Shown: positions 11,551 through 22,136, numbered from the stretch's first letter. The stretch: DNA of 64,000 nucleotides from Ornithodoros turicata (GCF_037126465.1 NW_026999321.1:245468-309467); one strand, 5' to 3'. The notes: generated from the sequence alone by a model not told the origin. A program made the numbers and translations.

Positions 11551-12552
11551 AAGGTATATCTAAACAGGTAGCGAAAACAAGCGAAAATACTAAATCAGAC
11601 CCATCGGCAAGGCTACCATCATGAGGCGCGAGCGATCCTGGGTGTTGACAGTAGAGGTACGATCGTAAAGATAAAAACTTTAGAACGTGGGCATGGCTTG
11701 TGTGCGTACTAATAGGTTATTCATAATTTCAATGTAGAAAAAATTTTTTGTTGCCCCACTCGTGCACACATACGAAATCATCTACCACCCGAGTACGTTT
11801 CCGTATCCTGCTCCTTTACGTCACAGTGGCCGGGCGTGTTTATCCGTGCATCTGTGTATCCGTGCCGTGTGTTCGTGCATTGTAATGCGGGGTTCGTATA
11901 CTTCTTGGGTTAAACAGGTAGCGACGTCACATCTCGGAGTTGTAGGCCAAGATTAACACGTGTGAACTCATGAATACAATGCATCCCCTGTTGCTGGCCC
12001 CCTTTAAAAAAAAAAAAAAATTCACGGGACGAGCGGTCATGATAGCGTGAGTGTTAGCAGGAATCAGCTGTGCACCAACGATGTCATGTTTTGTTGCAAT
12101 GGGCACTCATTGAATAAATGCAAACGTCTAATCACTGTGTGTGCGTATTGCTCTAGGTGAGAAATGGGGCTTAAGTGAACCTTCCTCGTTTTTGTGCGAT
12201 ATCACGGTGCCCTTCAGTTTGGAGTTGTCAAGATATGTGATAACTATATGTATTTCGTATTGATATGTTTCATTAAACCTAATACGATATATTTTTTCTG
12301 TGTTCTCGTCTGGTACTGTTGCACGGGTGAGGAAAAGGGAATACAACGCAAACGAAGTGCGCGAACGAAAACGTGCCATGGCCAATTATGCACTACTTAT
12401 TATTCATACTGCTGACGTCACCTCTGACGCCATTTATTTACAATCGTAGTAGTCCGCGCAACGGATGGATGGCGCTGACCGTCTCAATCATGGCGTCATT
12501 CTGAAGACACAGGGGCCTATGGGAGTTGCGCTACCTGTTTAGATATACCTTG
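11551..12552. mobile_element. 1-kb element with AAGGTATATC ends and CTTATACC duplication
   Basis: Inverted ends AAGGTATATCTAAACAGGTA and TACCTGTTTAGATATACCTT, with CTTATACC directly repeated at 11543-11550 and 12553-12560. The 8-bp duplication suggests hAT. No transposase remnant recognised inside. Confidence 0.75.
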
Positions 12553-12619
12553 CTTATACCTCATCACATATCCCCAATTTCTCGCTCTCCGCTAAACTTT
12601 CCCCGTCGTGATAATCAGT

Positions 12620-12781
12620 AGAAAGTCATCCGCTACGACTGCAAGACCCGACGCATTTTCTAAATCCTTCTTCCGCAGAACAGCCATTGATTGGAACGAC
12701 CTCCCCTCACAAATAGCATTTATCGAGGACCACCACTCACTCCTTAGCCACATCAATCAGCATTCACCAATTTATAACTAG
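12620..12781 (+). pseudogene. LINE ORF2 C-terminal fragment (CR1-like)
   Basis: In frame: TARPDAFSKSFFRRTAIDWN, then DLPSQIAFIEDHHSLLSHIN, ending in TAG at 12779-12781. It lines up with the last part of the LINE ORF2 at 36433 (FYNSFLPKTALEWNSLPASL), the usual end of CR1/L2-type proteins. Its 3' UTR follows at 12782-12976 and resumes at 14318-14460 after an insertion. It contains an internal ~115-bp-spaced duplicate (CACTGTTGCCTTATAT... and CACTGTCGCCCTATAT...) and ends in AATAAATAAATAATAAATAA. Confidence 0.7.
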
Positions 12782-13169
12782 CATAACCGGATTAGGCTTT
12801 CCTGTACACTGTTGCCTTATATTCCCTGATGTTCTGTTTTGGCTTATGTTTTACTACCTAGTGGTTCATGTGTAACAAGCATTGTTCATCCTTCTCTTTT
12901 TTTTTCTCTCTCTCTGTTCACTGTCGCCCTATATCCCTTGACGTTCTGTCTTCGCTTCTGTTTTACTGCCTAGTGCAGAGGTCGGGAACCAGCGGGCCGG
13001 ATGCGCTACAGTTGGGGGGCAGACCGAGCAGAGGAGGAGGAGGAGGAGGAGTGTCGTTGGGAGGAACCGAGAGGTCTGCCTGCCTGATTAGGCGCCATGT
13101 TTCTCGGGAAGGGAAATGTGGTGGAGAGGAGGAGAGGAAAGGGTGAAGTGGAAGACCGGGCGGAATCAG

Positions 13170-13975
13170 GGGAGGATAGCTGCGTCCATGGGCCGACTTC
13201 AGGGGAACTGTGCCGGCATACGCCTATTACACATCTGAGGTAGAGCCCTGCGCGGATGAGATTTTTGGCATCCGCATCCGACCCGCATCCGCGCACACGT
13301 TACCGCGTCCGATCCGCATCCGCAGCATACACAAGAGTTCACATCCGCATCCGATCCGCTGAGAAAAACGCACCATCCGCATCCGATCCGCAAAATCCGC
13401 ACGTTTCGAAGGACGCGTAAACACCGCAGGAAGCACATGTTGGTATAATTTCGGATGCCTCCATGCTGTCACGGAAGGACTCACAAGGACAAGCAAAGGT
13501 AAACATTTCAACAAACGCGATATGGGGAGACTTCTGGAACGCGTGGAACGCTACCTCGTCGGTGCTCGCATGGTTCAAGACGACAGAATGCCTTCTCTTC
13601 CATCTTGGCCGTGCATGGTCGAAGGCGAACCCAAGCATGCGCTCGCTGTCGGCGCGCAATACATATAAATTGCTCGTGGAAAAATCACAGCGCGCCGTAT
13701 ATCCGCATCCGATCCGCTACCGATCCGCCGCCTTCGTATCCGCATCCGATCCGCATCCGACCTCGCGCCGTCCGCATCCGATCCGCACACCGCAGAAAGC
13801 TCTAAATTTTCATCCGAATCCGCAAGTATCTTGCGGATATCCGCTTCCATCCGCGGATGGTGCAGGGCTCTAATCTGAGGGAAACCCAGGAAAAACCCCA
13901 GACGGCACAGCCGGCCCGCGGATTCGAACCGCGGACCTCCCAGTCTCCAAGCGCACGCGTTACCGCCGGAGCTGG
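13170..13975 (-). repeat. tRNA-derived SINE (Ruka-like), split by a MITE
   Basis: On the minus strand the head (about 13975-13915) reads GGCGGTAACGCGTGCGCTTGG (A-box region) and GGTTCGAATCC (B box). The body continues CCGGCTGTGCCGTCTGGGG and TTTTTCCTGGGTTTCCCTCAG, then on the far side of the inserted MITE GCCGGCACAGTTCCCCTGAA-GTCGGCCC. I recall this body from tick tRNA SINEs (Ruka type). Pol III internal promoter boxes are visible. The copy is interrupted at 13241-13872. Confidence 0.65.
13241..13872. mobile_element. hAT MITE with CCGCATCCGAT internal repeats
   Basis: Ends TAGAGCCCTGCGCGGATG and GGATGGTGCAGGGCTCTA; perfect 8-bp target duplication ATCTGAGG at 13233-13240 and 13873-13880. The interior is dominated by degenerate ATCCGCATCCGATCCGC units in both halves. 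Confidence 0.85.
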
Positions 13976-14519
13976 TGGCAGACCGAGCACACGACGAACA
14001 TCCCGGTATTTAGTTGGGCGAATTCCTAAAGCAAAAGTGGGCTCTCTGTGTTGCCTTTCCCGCGCTTAATATTAACAAAACGTGTTTGGCGTATTCTCTA
14101 GACCATAACTTTGTGAGCGCAACAAGCAAGCTTACAGTATATTAGTTGCACTTGTGGAAGGGTCAGCTTGTCACTCAACAGCGATTAATCATTTCGGCAG
14201 GCTAATTTAGGCTTATTTTAGAATGGGTTCGAATCTCACCTGCGGCCCCTGGAAAGAAGTCGACGAGGGGGGAGGTGAAATATGGCTCTTGGAACTGTAG
14301 AGGTTCCCGACCAATGATATGTGGTTCATGTGTATCAAGCATCGTACATACTTTTCTTTATTTTATTTTCTCTCGTCTGCGTTATGTCCGTCCTTATCCC
14401 ACCCCCCCATGTCATGCCCCAAGGGGCCTTTTGGGGTACATTGAATAAATAAATAATAAATAATTGTAATAAAGCGCTCCAACCCGTTTTACCTTCCCTC
14501 ATTGCAAATAGGGTATACA

Positions 14520-14870
14520 TAGAGCCTGACTTTTTAGGGTTAAACCCGTATCTGCCCGATATTTACCCCCGAACGAAATCTGTAAAATTCGGGTTTAACC
14601 CGAATCTACCCGAAAACATCCGGGTCGCGTGGCACACTCGTAAGCGTGCATTAAAATAAAGTTTGATAACATCGCTAAACATTAGTTCCATGTTAAGACA
14701 CATTTTTATTAAACACAAAAAAATCAACCGAATACGCCCGAATTCCTGACGACAGAATATGCCGTAACGGGATTTAACCCGAATACACCCGAATTTTCGA
14801 ATGAAAAATATCGCACGATATTTACCCCCCTAATTTGGCCAAAAATAAAACCCGAAAAAGTCAGGCCCTA
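14520..14870. mobile_element. hAT MITE, TAGAGCCTGAC ends
   Basis: Ends TAGAGCCTGACTTTTTAGGG and CCCGAAAAAGTCAGGCCCTA with perfect 8-bp duplication GGTATACA (14512-14519 and 14871-14878). Internal repeats of CCCGAATnnACCCGA resemble the ATCCGA pattern of the MITE at 13241. Confidence 0.9.
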
Positions 14871-15133
14871 GGTATACATCGTTTCTCAGAAACACCGTTC
14901 CAGCAATATCGCTAACAGAAATATCGTTTTCCCTGGAAGGGACAGCACTCGGATAAGTAGAATTCGACGCTCGTGTCCTTGGTTATGATTACCAGTATGA
15001 GGACATGCTCACGTCCCCTGACATTTGTTGAAACCGATTACGTGAAAATAGATTGACTATTGTATGTTGGTATTAGCATCTTCTAGGAATCCGCTCTTTC
15101 TCATCCTTACCAAGAAAAAAAAAAGGTGACTCA

Positions 15134-15532
15134 GTGTCGACCACGTGTTTCGTTATTAGCATCTATCAACTATTCCAACGTACGCTCACACGCCGAAAGG
15201 TCGACAGTGAAGGTGAAGCTGAATGCAACCATGCAACGCAATCATCTGACGCACTTTGGAAAATAATTAAGAGGGTGATGCACTGTCAGAACTGGTCCCC
15301 ACGATTAACAAATGTTCTTGTAGACGGCACTATTTTGTCTGGTATTCCCCTTGCAAATGCTTTAAACCGGCACTTTGTCAACATCGCCGTACGTGAAGAG
15401 GCACAGCCATATCTTGCACAAGATATTGATCGCACGAGCGAATCCTTGCTCCCTTTAGTAAAAATGATCTCTATTCAGCAATGCTTTCTCTACGTAATAG
15501 CAGAAGTTGTGACATTTTTGGTGTGCAGTTGA
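15134..15532 (+). pseudogene. LINE ORF2 internal fragment
   Basis: The 132-codon frame contains SSDALWKIIKRVM, LTNVLVDGTILSGIPLANAL, NRHFVNIAV, which resembles the linker between the endonuclease and reverse transcriptase in CR1-type LINEs (compare KLFWNAILPKDH...ALSEAFSKSF in the ORF2 at 36433). Catalytic parts are absent. Remaining sequence 14871-15590 shows nothing else. Confidence 0.5.
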
Positions 15533-15591
15533 GACCACTTAAATTTGTTGCCGGTTTAATTACTCCTGTACTTATATATATATATATATAT

Positions 15592-15752
15592 AGAGAGAGG
15601 GGGGGAAAAGCCATGAAAAAAATAAGTAAATGATGCTAGACGTGTTTGAAATTCAAACTTACAGATTAAAATGGCTTCTATCTGTAAGTTTGAATTTCAA
15701 ACACGTCTAGCATCATCTACTTTTTTTTTTCATGGCTTTTCCCCCCTCTTTA
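15592..15752. repeat. Near-perfect hairpin (foldback)
   Basis: Left arm GAGAGGGGGGAAAAGCCATG ... GATGCTAGACGTGTTTGAAA-TTCAAACTTACAGAT pairs with the right arm ATCTGTAAGTTTGAATTTCA ... CATGGCTTTTCCCCCCTC. Loop about 15 nt at 15669-15680. An AT microsatellite (15575-15592) abuts it. Confidence 0.85.
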
Positions 15753-17888
15753 TAATTCACTGGCTTGCACTGTGGCATTGGGGAGTGCTCAGTCACCCTC
15801 CCAGGTGTATATCGCTCGCTGAGTGACCCCTGGTTTGCCAATCCCGAACGATGCGCAGCTACCCAGGGCCGACGAGCCGCAAACACGGCGAAACACGTGT
15901 CCTCTGGTGCTGTCGCATCGTTCAATGAGTAAAGTGGATTTCAACTCAGGGTAACCTTATGATTTTATGAAAGCCTAAAAAGAGTACATTTCGTACAGTA
16001 CAAGAGTACAGTTACGACGTATTTTTTAAAATCCCTTTTTTCTTTGAATAACCGAATTTCAAAGATTGCATTAGAGCGCAAGGCTGAGTACCCACTAAGC
16101 AACAACACTGGGTTGTCTCGTGTCGGCTATGGCTAGTCTCGCCTTTCTCATCCGCGTCCCAGTCTGTGGCGACACCGTAATGGCCGAAATGTTTTGGGGT
16201 GGACGCCGTGTGATGTCGAATTTACCAAACCTGAATGCCCTGGAGCTTCGGATATATCCGGATATATCCGAAGCCCTAGGGCGTGCTGTTTTGGCTTTGC
16301 CGGCGTGACTGTTGGATTATAGTCCAGCAGTCACGCTTGCAAAAACTTTTGCTCCTTACGAGGGCACGCCGAAGGCACAGCACGACACGATGCCGTCCGC
16401 AGGATCGTCGACGGAGGGTGAATTGCCGTCGTCGCCATCACCTGGCCGCGTGGGAAACAGGCTTCATGTATAATGAAAATGTTGAGAGCCTCACAGCGGA
16501 AATGTGGTACTGCTCCTTCAGTTCAGGTGTCCTTTCAGCAAATACGTGGCAATGCCGACAGGAGAGGAATGCCTTTGTTGCCGCGAAATGAGACGTTACT
16601 GAAGCAGCGCAGCGGTTGCATTTCAAGAAATCGGTACTTTGAAATACTGTGGTTGGGCACTCAGGTGCACCAGGTGTCCTGCTGCTAGGTGAGAGAAAGC
16701 GACGACTACGCACTTATCAGGAACATCGAAGTGAACGAGTCAGTTTATTCGCATGTGCCTTCAGTTTGTTAGCATTAAAGTTACATATCATAATTTTACG
16801 CTGCCCATGGTACATGCAGGAACTTTGGGCACGTTGCCTACAAAGATTTTGCCAGGTGGCCCTGGGGACCATTAGGAAAGCACTGCAGAAAAGTCCTCCA
16901 AGCATGCGCTGTACGTACATGCCATAAGGGAAAACATTCATTCTCAAGCATACAAAGGTTTTTGCCTTTTTGATGTGTAATGCAGTAGGTGCTGCCTGAC
17001 CATGTGTATGTTTATTCGCTGTCACTGAGGTGAAGATCTCACTTTTCTCTCAGGTGCTTGTGGGCAGCATCGAATGCCTGCTATCTTGACAGAGGTACAC
17101 TGGATGGTTTGGTGGTGAACACTGCAAGATCACAACCGCGTCCCTTTCATGCACAATAAAGGTCTGCCATATACCCTTCTGGAGTAACCAGACAGTCACT
17201 GCACAGTAAAATACGTTCTACAAACAGCAAAGCTTGTAAATTGATTTATTGATCACTGTTTTTGTGAATGAACATACGAGTGGTAGCAGTAAACAAACAA
17301 ACAAACAAAGAAGGAAGACATCCCCATACTGTGTCCATATCAATTTGCGAGTACTTTATCTTCTGCCAACCAGTAGCACAATGTATGCATGCTTTTTCCC
17401 CCTTTTCAGTGCACAGGTGTTTGGTACCAACCCATAAGCTCTAAGAGAACATAGAGAACATTTTCGGTGATGATTCCAAGTTGTCAACCATCAAGCAATT
17501 CTCCGGACCCTGGCCTCATTGACTTGTTGCTGTTTCCACATTTGACGAATCACCTTCGATGACAAGGATTTCTCGATGAACGAAGGGTCAGTGGAACAAT
17601 ATTTCCTGCACGCCAAATGTCTGGGTACTAGAGCTTTCGTTTTTTTTTTAAATTACTCTTAGACGTTATTGAACGCCCCGTGTGGAGTGTTACAAAACAT
17701 ATATATATATTTTTTTTCCCGAAGGGACGTTTATCTGGAATCAATCATCCGAGAAATGTCGAAGCCATGACACGTTGACCTTTCTAAGTTGAAAGACACT
17801 TCATGTTGTCATGTCTTGACAGTTCTGCGGTATTGGATTCGATCAGGTGAAACCACTTGCGTTCCAGCTGCCGCTTTGCTGAGGATAG
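15753..17888. other. No supported gene; one 30-bp palindrome
   Basis: Several short open frames but none with recognisable domains or plausible exon signals. An AATAAA occurs at about 17154 without an obvious gene. AAAC repeats lie near 17290-17307. The perfect palindrome at 16245-16274 is listed separately. Confidence 0.35.
16245..16274. repeat. 30-bp perfect palindrome
   Basis: GCTTCGGATATATCC followed immediately by its reverse complement, then CCTAGGG. The word CTAGGG..TTCGGAT..ATCCG also forms the end of the hAT-like element at 10351, so this may be a minimal, collapsed copy. Confidence 0.8.
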
Positions 17889-17890
17889 AT

Positions 17891-17925
17891 TATATTTAAA
17901 GCGTGTCTCAGACGAGCCCAGTACC
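17891..17925 (+). promoter_or_regulatory. Likely core promoter of the secreted Cys-rich gene
   Basis: TATATTTAAA at 17891-17900 lies 20-30 bases before Inr-like sites (TCAGAC at 17908, CCAGTA at 17918) and about 75 bases before the ATG at 17974. Spacing fits a TATA/initiator promoter with a ~55-65-nt 5' UTR. Inferred only. Confidence 0.4.
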
Positions 17926-17973
17926 TGGCCTACACGAAGGAGAGGCAAGAATTGCACTAAACCTAATTCGAAG

Positions 17974-18026
17974 ATGAAGTTGGTTCTCGTCGCCATGATT
18001 GTCCTGACTCTGATCGGCACCGCACG
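17974..18026 (+). CDS. Exon 1 of a secreted Cys-rich protein: signal peptide
   Basis: The ATG opens a 17-residue hydrophobic signal sequence (MKLVLVAMIVLTLIGTA) and runs into a strong donor, ACG then GTAAGA, leaving two bases (CG) of a split codon, phase 2. Signal-peptidase cleavage after GTA is plausible. The next matching acceptor is at 22392: the joined codon CGG leads straight into Cys-Cys-Asp-Cys. The intron is 4.4 kb and is filled by a TTAA MITE and the hammerhead ribozyme array. Short secreted Cys-rich proteins of this layout are common in tick saliva and haemolymph, but I do not recognise the family. Confidence 0.6.
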
Positions 18027-18052
18027 GTAAGAATGCAATTTCTACTCTTTAA
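18027..18052 (+). other. Donor site and start of intron 1
   Basis: GTAAGA at 18027-18032 matches the eukaryotic 5' splice consensus; the intron continues to the acceptor TTCTACAG ending at 22392. Confidence 0.5.
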
Positions 18053-18740
18053 AGGGGCACTAAACAGCTCGACGAACATTCTCCAGTTATTATGCTCCCT
18101 GAAAAAACGTGTCTCACGATGTCAAAATGTGAAATTCATTTACTTCTAGCGAACGTCTTTACCACGAAACAATGCCATTCAAAGAGCATAATCCCATAAT
18201 CCCCGTGAGCCTCTCCATCATCCTTGGAACGAGGACACGTCACCAGGTTCCAGCGTATATCGACACCGCATTCCAGGCGCTGGAGGTAGGGGAGATTTCG
18301 ATCTCCCATCCAATGACGGGCTCCACCGGTTGTGGGAGCATCTTGGTGAAGTCGCGGAGCAATACAACACTGAAAACATAGTGCGCACATGAAATGTAAC
18401 ATTGCGGGCTCTTGGTACCGTTTCATCTGGCTACCTTGGGATTGATAAGCGGCAAGACGTTTAGAATTCACCTAACTTCCCGATGTTACAACAAAATCAA
18501 TGTACAAGCGTCCGGCATTTTGAATGGTCGATCGTACGCGACGTCAAAATGACGTGTCGCTATTGTCGCCTGGGCATCGCAAGGCGGGGCATGGGCGCGA
18601 AAGACTGCAGCGAATATTCGGTCGGTTTCGAGCCATTATTTAGTTTTTCGCGACAACAATTTTTGGAAGACATTCACCGTCAGCAACGTATCACAACCCA
18701 TTAAAAAAACGTGCACCTTGTATACCTGTTTATTGCCCCT
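18053..18740. mobile_element. TTAA-flanked (piggyBac-like) MITE in intron 1
   Basis: Ends AGGGGCACTAAACAG and CTGTTTATTGCCCCT, each flanked by TTAA (18049-18052, 18741-18744). A single end of the same type (TTAAAGGGGCACCAAT) occurs at about 22612. No transposase frame. Confidence 0.7.
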
Positions 18741-18744
18741 TTAA

Positions 18745-19059
18745 CTCGAAAATAGCCACGCAATTGCTAGTGTTATTCCCCGAGCAACAATCCGATGGCA
18801 GCCGCGCGGACTGCCTCCCGACAACGTTCACGTTTGGCAACACTGGGAAGACCCGATCAGGATTCCCGGTACCTGCTCCAGACTCCCTACCGTCTATACC
18901 CCTCCCCCCTTCCACGCTTTCCGCTGTAGATATTTAGTTTTTTTTCTTTTCGTTTACGTAAAGAAATTGATAAACTACAGCCAAGGAATTATTTTTGTTC
19001 CCTCGTGACTTTTGAGTTCACCAGCACGTCGCGTAATAAGTTTCACGGTCGTCTATAAA
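18745..19059. other. No feature seen
   Basis: Intronic sequence between the TTAA MITE and the ribozyme array; nothing supported. Confidence 0.4.
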
Positions 19060-19190
19060 CAATATCGGGAGCTATTTTTTCCCTTGTGTACTTCACTGGC
19101 TTTGCACTGGGCTTTCAGTGGTGAGTTGGCTCACTCTGACGGGAGGAATCACGTGTTACGTGACCTTCTGACGCCATCCGCTCAAACGTT

Positions 19191-19254
19191 GCCTGCCTGC
19201 GTGCTGCTGATGAGACCCAAGAAGGTCGAAACAGCTGTCCAGTACTGGCATGGC
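19191..19254 (+). ncRNA. Type I hammerhead ribozyme (unit 1, representative)
   Basis: Core in order: stem I 5' strand GTGCTG (19201-19206); CTGATGA (19207-19213, conserved CUGANGA); stem II GACC/GGTC (19214-19217, 19224-19227) with loop CAAGAA; GAA (19228-19230); stem III ACAG/CTGT with no loop (19231-19238); cleavable C at 19239; stem I 3' strand CAGTAC (19240-19245). Stem I extends past an internal loop (TGC against T) to TGCC/GGCA and GCC/GGC. All invariant catalytic positions are present, including G12, G8 and the A15.1-U16.1 pair. A 4-bp loopless stem III is weak in a monomer, so cleavage is expected through paired (dimeric) hammerheads in multimeric RNA, as shown for newt and schistosome satellites. 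Cleavage site: between 19239 and 19240. Confidence 0.9.
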
Positions 19255-19423
19255 GACGTTTGACTTACAAACATATGCTATACGGGCAGCCAAAGGCCTC
19301 CGGCTATTTTTTTACCTTGTATACTTCACTGGCTTTGCACTGGGCTTTCAGTGGTGAGTTGGCTCACTCTGACGGGAGGAATCACGTGTTACGTGACCTT
19401 CTGACGCCATCCGCTCAAACGTT

Positions 19424-21118
19424 GCCTGCCTGCGTGCTGCTGATGAGACCCAAGAAGGTCGAAACAGCTGTCCAGTACTGGCATGGCGACGTTTGACTTA
19501 CAAACATATGCTATACGGGCAGCCAAAGGCCTCCGGCTATTTTTTTACCTTGTATACTTCACTGGCTTTGCACTGGGCTTTCAGTGGTGAGTTGGCTCAC
19601 TCTGACGGGAGGAATCACGTGTTACGTGACCTTCTGACGCCATCCGCTCAAACGTTGCCTGCCTGCGTGCTGCTGATGAGACCCAAGAAGGTCGAAACAG
19701 CTGTCCAGTACTGGCATGGCGACGTTTGACTTACAAACATATGCTATACGGGCAGCCAAAGGCCTCCGGCTATTTTTTTACCTTGTATACTTCACTGGCT
19801 TTGCACTGGGCTTTCAGTGGTGAGTTGGCTCACTCTGACGGGAGGAATCACGTGTTACGTGACCTTCTGACGCCATCCGCTCAAACGTTGCCTGCCTGCG
19901 TGCTGCTGATGAGACCCAAGAAGGTCGAAACAGCTGTCCAGTACTGGCATGGCGACGTTTGACTTACAAACATATGCTATACGGGCAGCCAAAGGCCTCC
20001 GGCTATTTTTTTACCTTGTATACTTCACTGGCTTTGCACTGGGCTTTCAGTGGTGAGTTGGCTCACTCTGACGGGAGGAATCACGTGTTACGTGACCTTC
20101 TGACGCCATCCGCTCAAACGTTGCCTGCCTGCGTGCTGCTGATGAGACCCAAGAAGGTCGAAACAGCTGTCCAGTACTGGCATGGCGACGTTTGACTTAC
20201 AAACATATGCTATACGGGCAGCCAAAGGCCTCCGGCTATTTTTTTACCTTGTATACTTCACTGGCTTTGCACTGGGCTTTCAGTGGTGAGTTGGCTCACT
20301 CTGACGGGAGGAATCACGTGTTACGTGACCTTCTGACGCCATCCGCTCAAACGTTGCCTGCCTGCGTGCTGCTGATGAGACCCAAGAAGGTCGAAACAGC
20401 TGTCCAGTACTGGCATGGCGACGTTTGACTTACAAACATATGCTATACGGGCAGCCAAAGGCCTCCGGCTATTTTTTTACCTTGTATACTTCACTGGCTT
20501 TGCACTGGGCTTTCAGTGGTGAGTTGGCTCACTCTGACGGGAGGAATCACGTGTTACGTGACCTTCTGACGCCATCCGCTCAAACGTTGCCTGCCTGCGT
20601 GCTGCTGATGAGACCCAAGAAGGTCGAAACAGCTGTCCAGTACTGGCATAGCGACGTTTGACTTACAAACATATGCTATACAGGCAGCCAAAGGCCTCCG
20701 GCTATTTTTTTACCTTGTATACTTCACTGGCTTTGCACTGGGCTTTCAGTGGTGAGTTGGCTCACTCTGACGGGAGGAATCACGTGTTACGTGACCTTCT
20801 GACGCCATCCGCTCAAACGTTGCCTGCCTGCGTGCTGCTGATGAGACCCAAGAAGGTCGAAACAGCTGTCCAGTACTGGCATGGCGACGTTTGACTTACA
20901 AACATATGCTATACGGGCAGCCAAAGGCCTCCGGCTATTTTTTTACCTTGTATACTTCACTGGCTTTGCACTGGGCTTTCAGTGGTGAGTTGGCTCACTC
21001 TGACGGGAGGAATCACGTGTTACGTGACCTTCTGACGCCATCCGCTCAAACGTTGCCTGCCTGCGTGCTGCTGATGAGACCCAAGAAGGTCGAAACAGCT
21101 GTCCAGTACTGGCATGGC
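19424..21118 (+). ncRNA. Eight further intact hammerhead ribozymes (units 2-9)
   Basis: CTGATGA cores start at 19440, 19673, 19906, 20139, 20372, 20605, 20838 and 21071, each followed by the same stem II, GAA, stem III and GTC cleavage site 32 bases on. No core substitutions seen; the two visible changes in these units (GGCATAGC at 20646 and a G-to-A near 20683) fall outside the catalytic core, the first of them in the distal stem I strand. Confidence 0.88.
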
Positions 21119-21287
21119 GACGTTTGACTTACAAACATATGCTATACGGGCAGCCAAAGGCCTCCGGCTATTTTTTTACCTTGTATACTTCACTGGCTTT
21201 GCACTGGGCTTTCAGTGGTGAGTTGGCTCACTCTGACGGGAGGAATCACGTGTTACGTGACCTTCTGACGCCATCTGCCCAAACGTT

Positions 21288-21351
21288 GCCTGCCTGCGTG
21301 CTGCTGCTGAGGCCCAAGAAGGCCGAAACAGCTGTCCAGTACTGGCATGGC
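21288..21351 (+). pseudogene. Inactivated hammerhead (unit 10)
   Basis: The core at 21304 reads CTGCTGA in place of CTGATGA (conserved A6 changed to C), while stem II has become GGCC/GGCC and the rest is kept. Loss of A6 should abolish or strongly reduce cleavage. It marks the 3' edge of the array. Confidence 0.8.
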
Positions 21352-21508
21352 GACGTTCGATTTACAAACATATGCTATACGGGCAGCCAAAGGTCTCCGG
21401 CTATTTTTCCCTTTTTTTTTTTTGCTCTAACGTGCTCTAACGTGTAACGTTACTAACGTCTAACGTGTAACGTTACGCTTTTGGCACGCGTTTACGCACG
21501 TTTGGCTA

Positions 21509-21702
21509 TGCTCTAACGTGTCCAGAAATTATATTTAAAGCGAGCGATAAAAGAAAAGCAAGTGGAACTTATCTGCTTCTTGAGTAAGAAACAGGTACTG
21601 CCTCAATAGTGGCACCTGCTTGTTAGTCATGTGGCTGAAAAGTAGCGCTGGTTTCTCTTTTATCGCTCGCGTTAAATAAAATTTCTGGACACGTTAGAGC
21701 AA
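21509..21702. mobile_element. Foldback MITE, GCTCTAACGTGTCCAGAAAT ends
   Basis: Left arm TGCTCTAACGTGTCCAGAAA with TTTAAAGCGAGCGATAAAAGA pairs with the right arm TCTTTTATCGCTCGCGTTAA and TTTCTGGACACGTTAGAGCA. Upstream 21424-21480 repeats TAACGTGTAACGTTAC-type words. Confidence 0.8.
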
Positions 21703-21749
21703 ACACCCTGTTTGTCGAAGGGTTGTGCACCAATGAACCCACGTTTATC

Positions 21750-21756
<7 letters not shown>

Positions 21757-21793
<37 letters not shown>

Positions 21794-22136
21794 GATATAA
21801 ACGTTATTATAAACTAAAAAAACGTAACTAAACGTAAAAATAAACTAATAAACGTTATAAACTAATAAGGATATAAACGTTCTTATTTATTATATATATA
21901 TATATATATACTTGGTGAATGGGGTTCGGAAGACCGCGAATATATGTAGCTGAAATGAAAATTGAAACACAGACTACGAAGGTACGGGAAGTAAGAAAAA
22001 AAAAGGGATAATTTATTTACATTTAAGATACTTGGAATGCTAAAAGTAGTGTAAAATAGTGTAGTAGTGTAAAAGTAGTGTAAAATGTAAAAATAGTGGA
22101 ATGCTAAATATATATATATATACTACTTGCTAGCTT
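21757..22136. repeat. AT-rich microsatellite region
   Basis: (AAT)n at 21757-21793, a TAAACGTTATAAACTAA tandem at about 21795-21870, (TA)n at 21888-21910 and 22110-22122. No coding sequence. Confidence 0.8.

Larger units (their letters stand above)
12977..14317. mobile_element. hAT-like element inserted in a LINE 3' UTR
   Basis: Starts CAGAGGTCGGGAACC and ends with the inverted GGTTCCCGACC, Charlie-like hAT ends. It splits the LINE tail: GTGGTTCATGTGTA occurs upstream at about 12861 and again just after the element at 14323. The 8-bp duplication is no longer clear. Nested inside are a SINE and a hAT MITE. Confidence 0.55.
19060..21412 (+). repeat. Tandem array of 233-bp hammerhead-ribozyme repeats (retrozyme-like)
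   Basis: About ten head-to-tail units with exact 233-bp spacing (for example TTGACTTACAAACATATGC at 19260, 19493, 19726, 19959 and so on). Internal units are nearly identical; the first unit is partly diverged at its 5' side and the last one has several changes. Each unit carries a type I hammerhead core. 233 is not a multiple of three and each repeated 78-codon frame starts from TTG and stops at the GACGTTTGA junction, so this is not a repeat protein. A unit length of 233 bp with one minimal-stem-III hammerhead per unit fits metazoan retrozymes and the schistosome, newt and cave-cricket satellites. Transcription from an upstream promoter would give multimers that self-cut to 233-nt monomers. 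Orientation is the same as the surrounding predicted gene. Confidence 0.9.

Noticed and set aside
13915..13975. Functional tRNA gene on the minus strand
   Set aside because: It is the head of a SINE with a continuing body; no clean anticodon arm.
19060..21412. CRISPR-like array
   Set aside because: Whole 233-bp units repeat without spacers, and the genome is eukaryotic.
19012..21447. Ten nearly identical 78-codon open frames, as if a repeat-protein gene
   Set aside because: The 233-bp period is not a multiple of three, the frames begin at TTG and each is closed by a stop at the unit junction; the hammerhead core explains the conservation.
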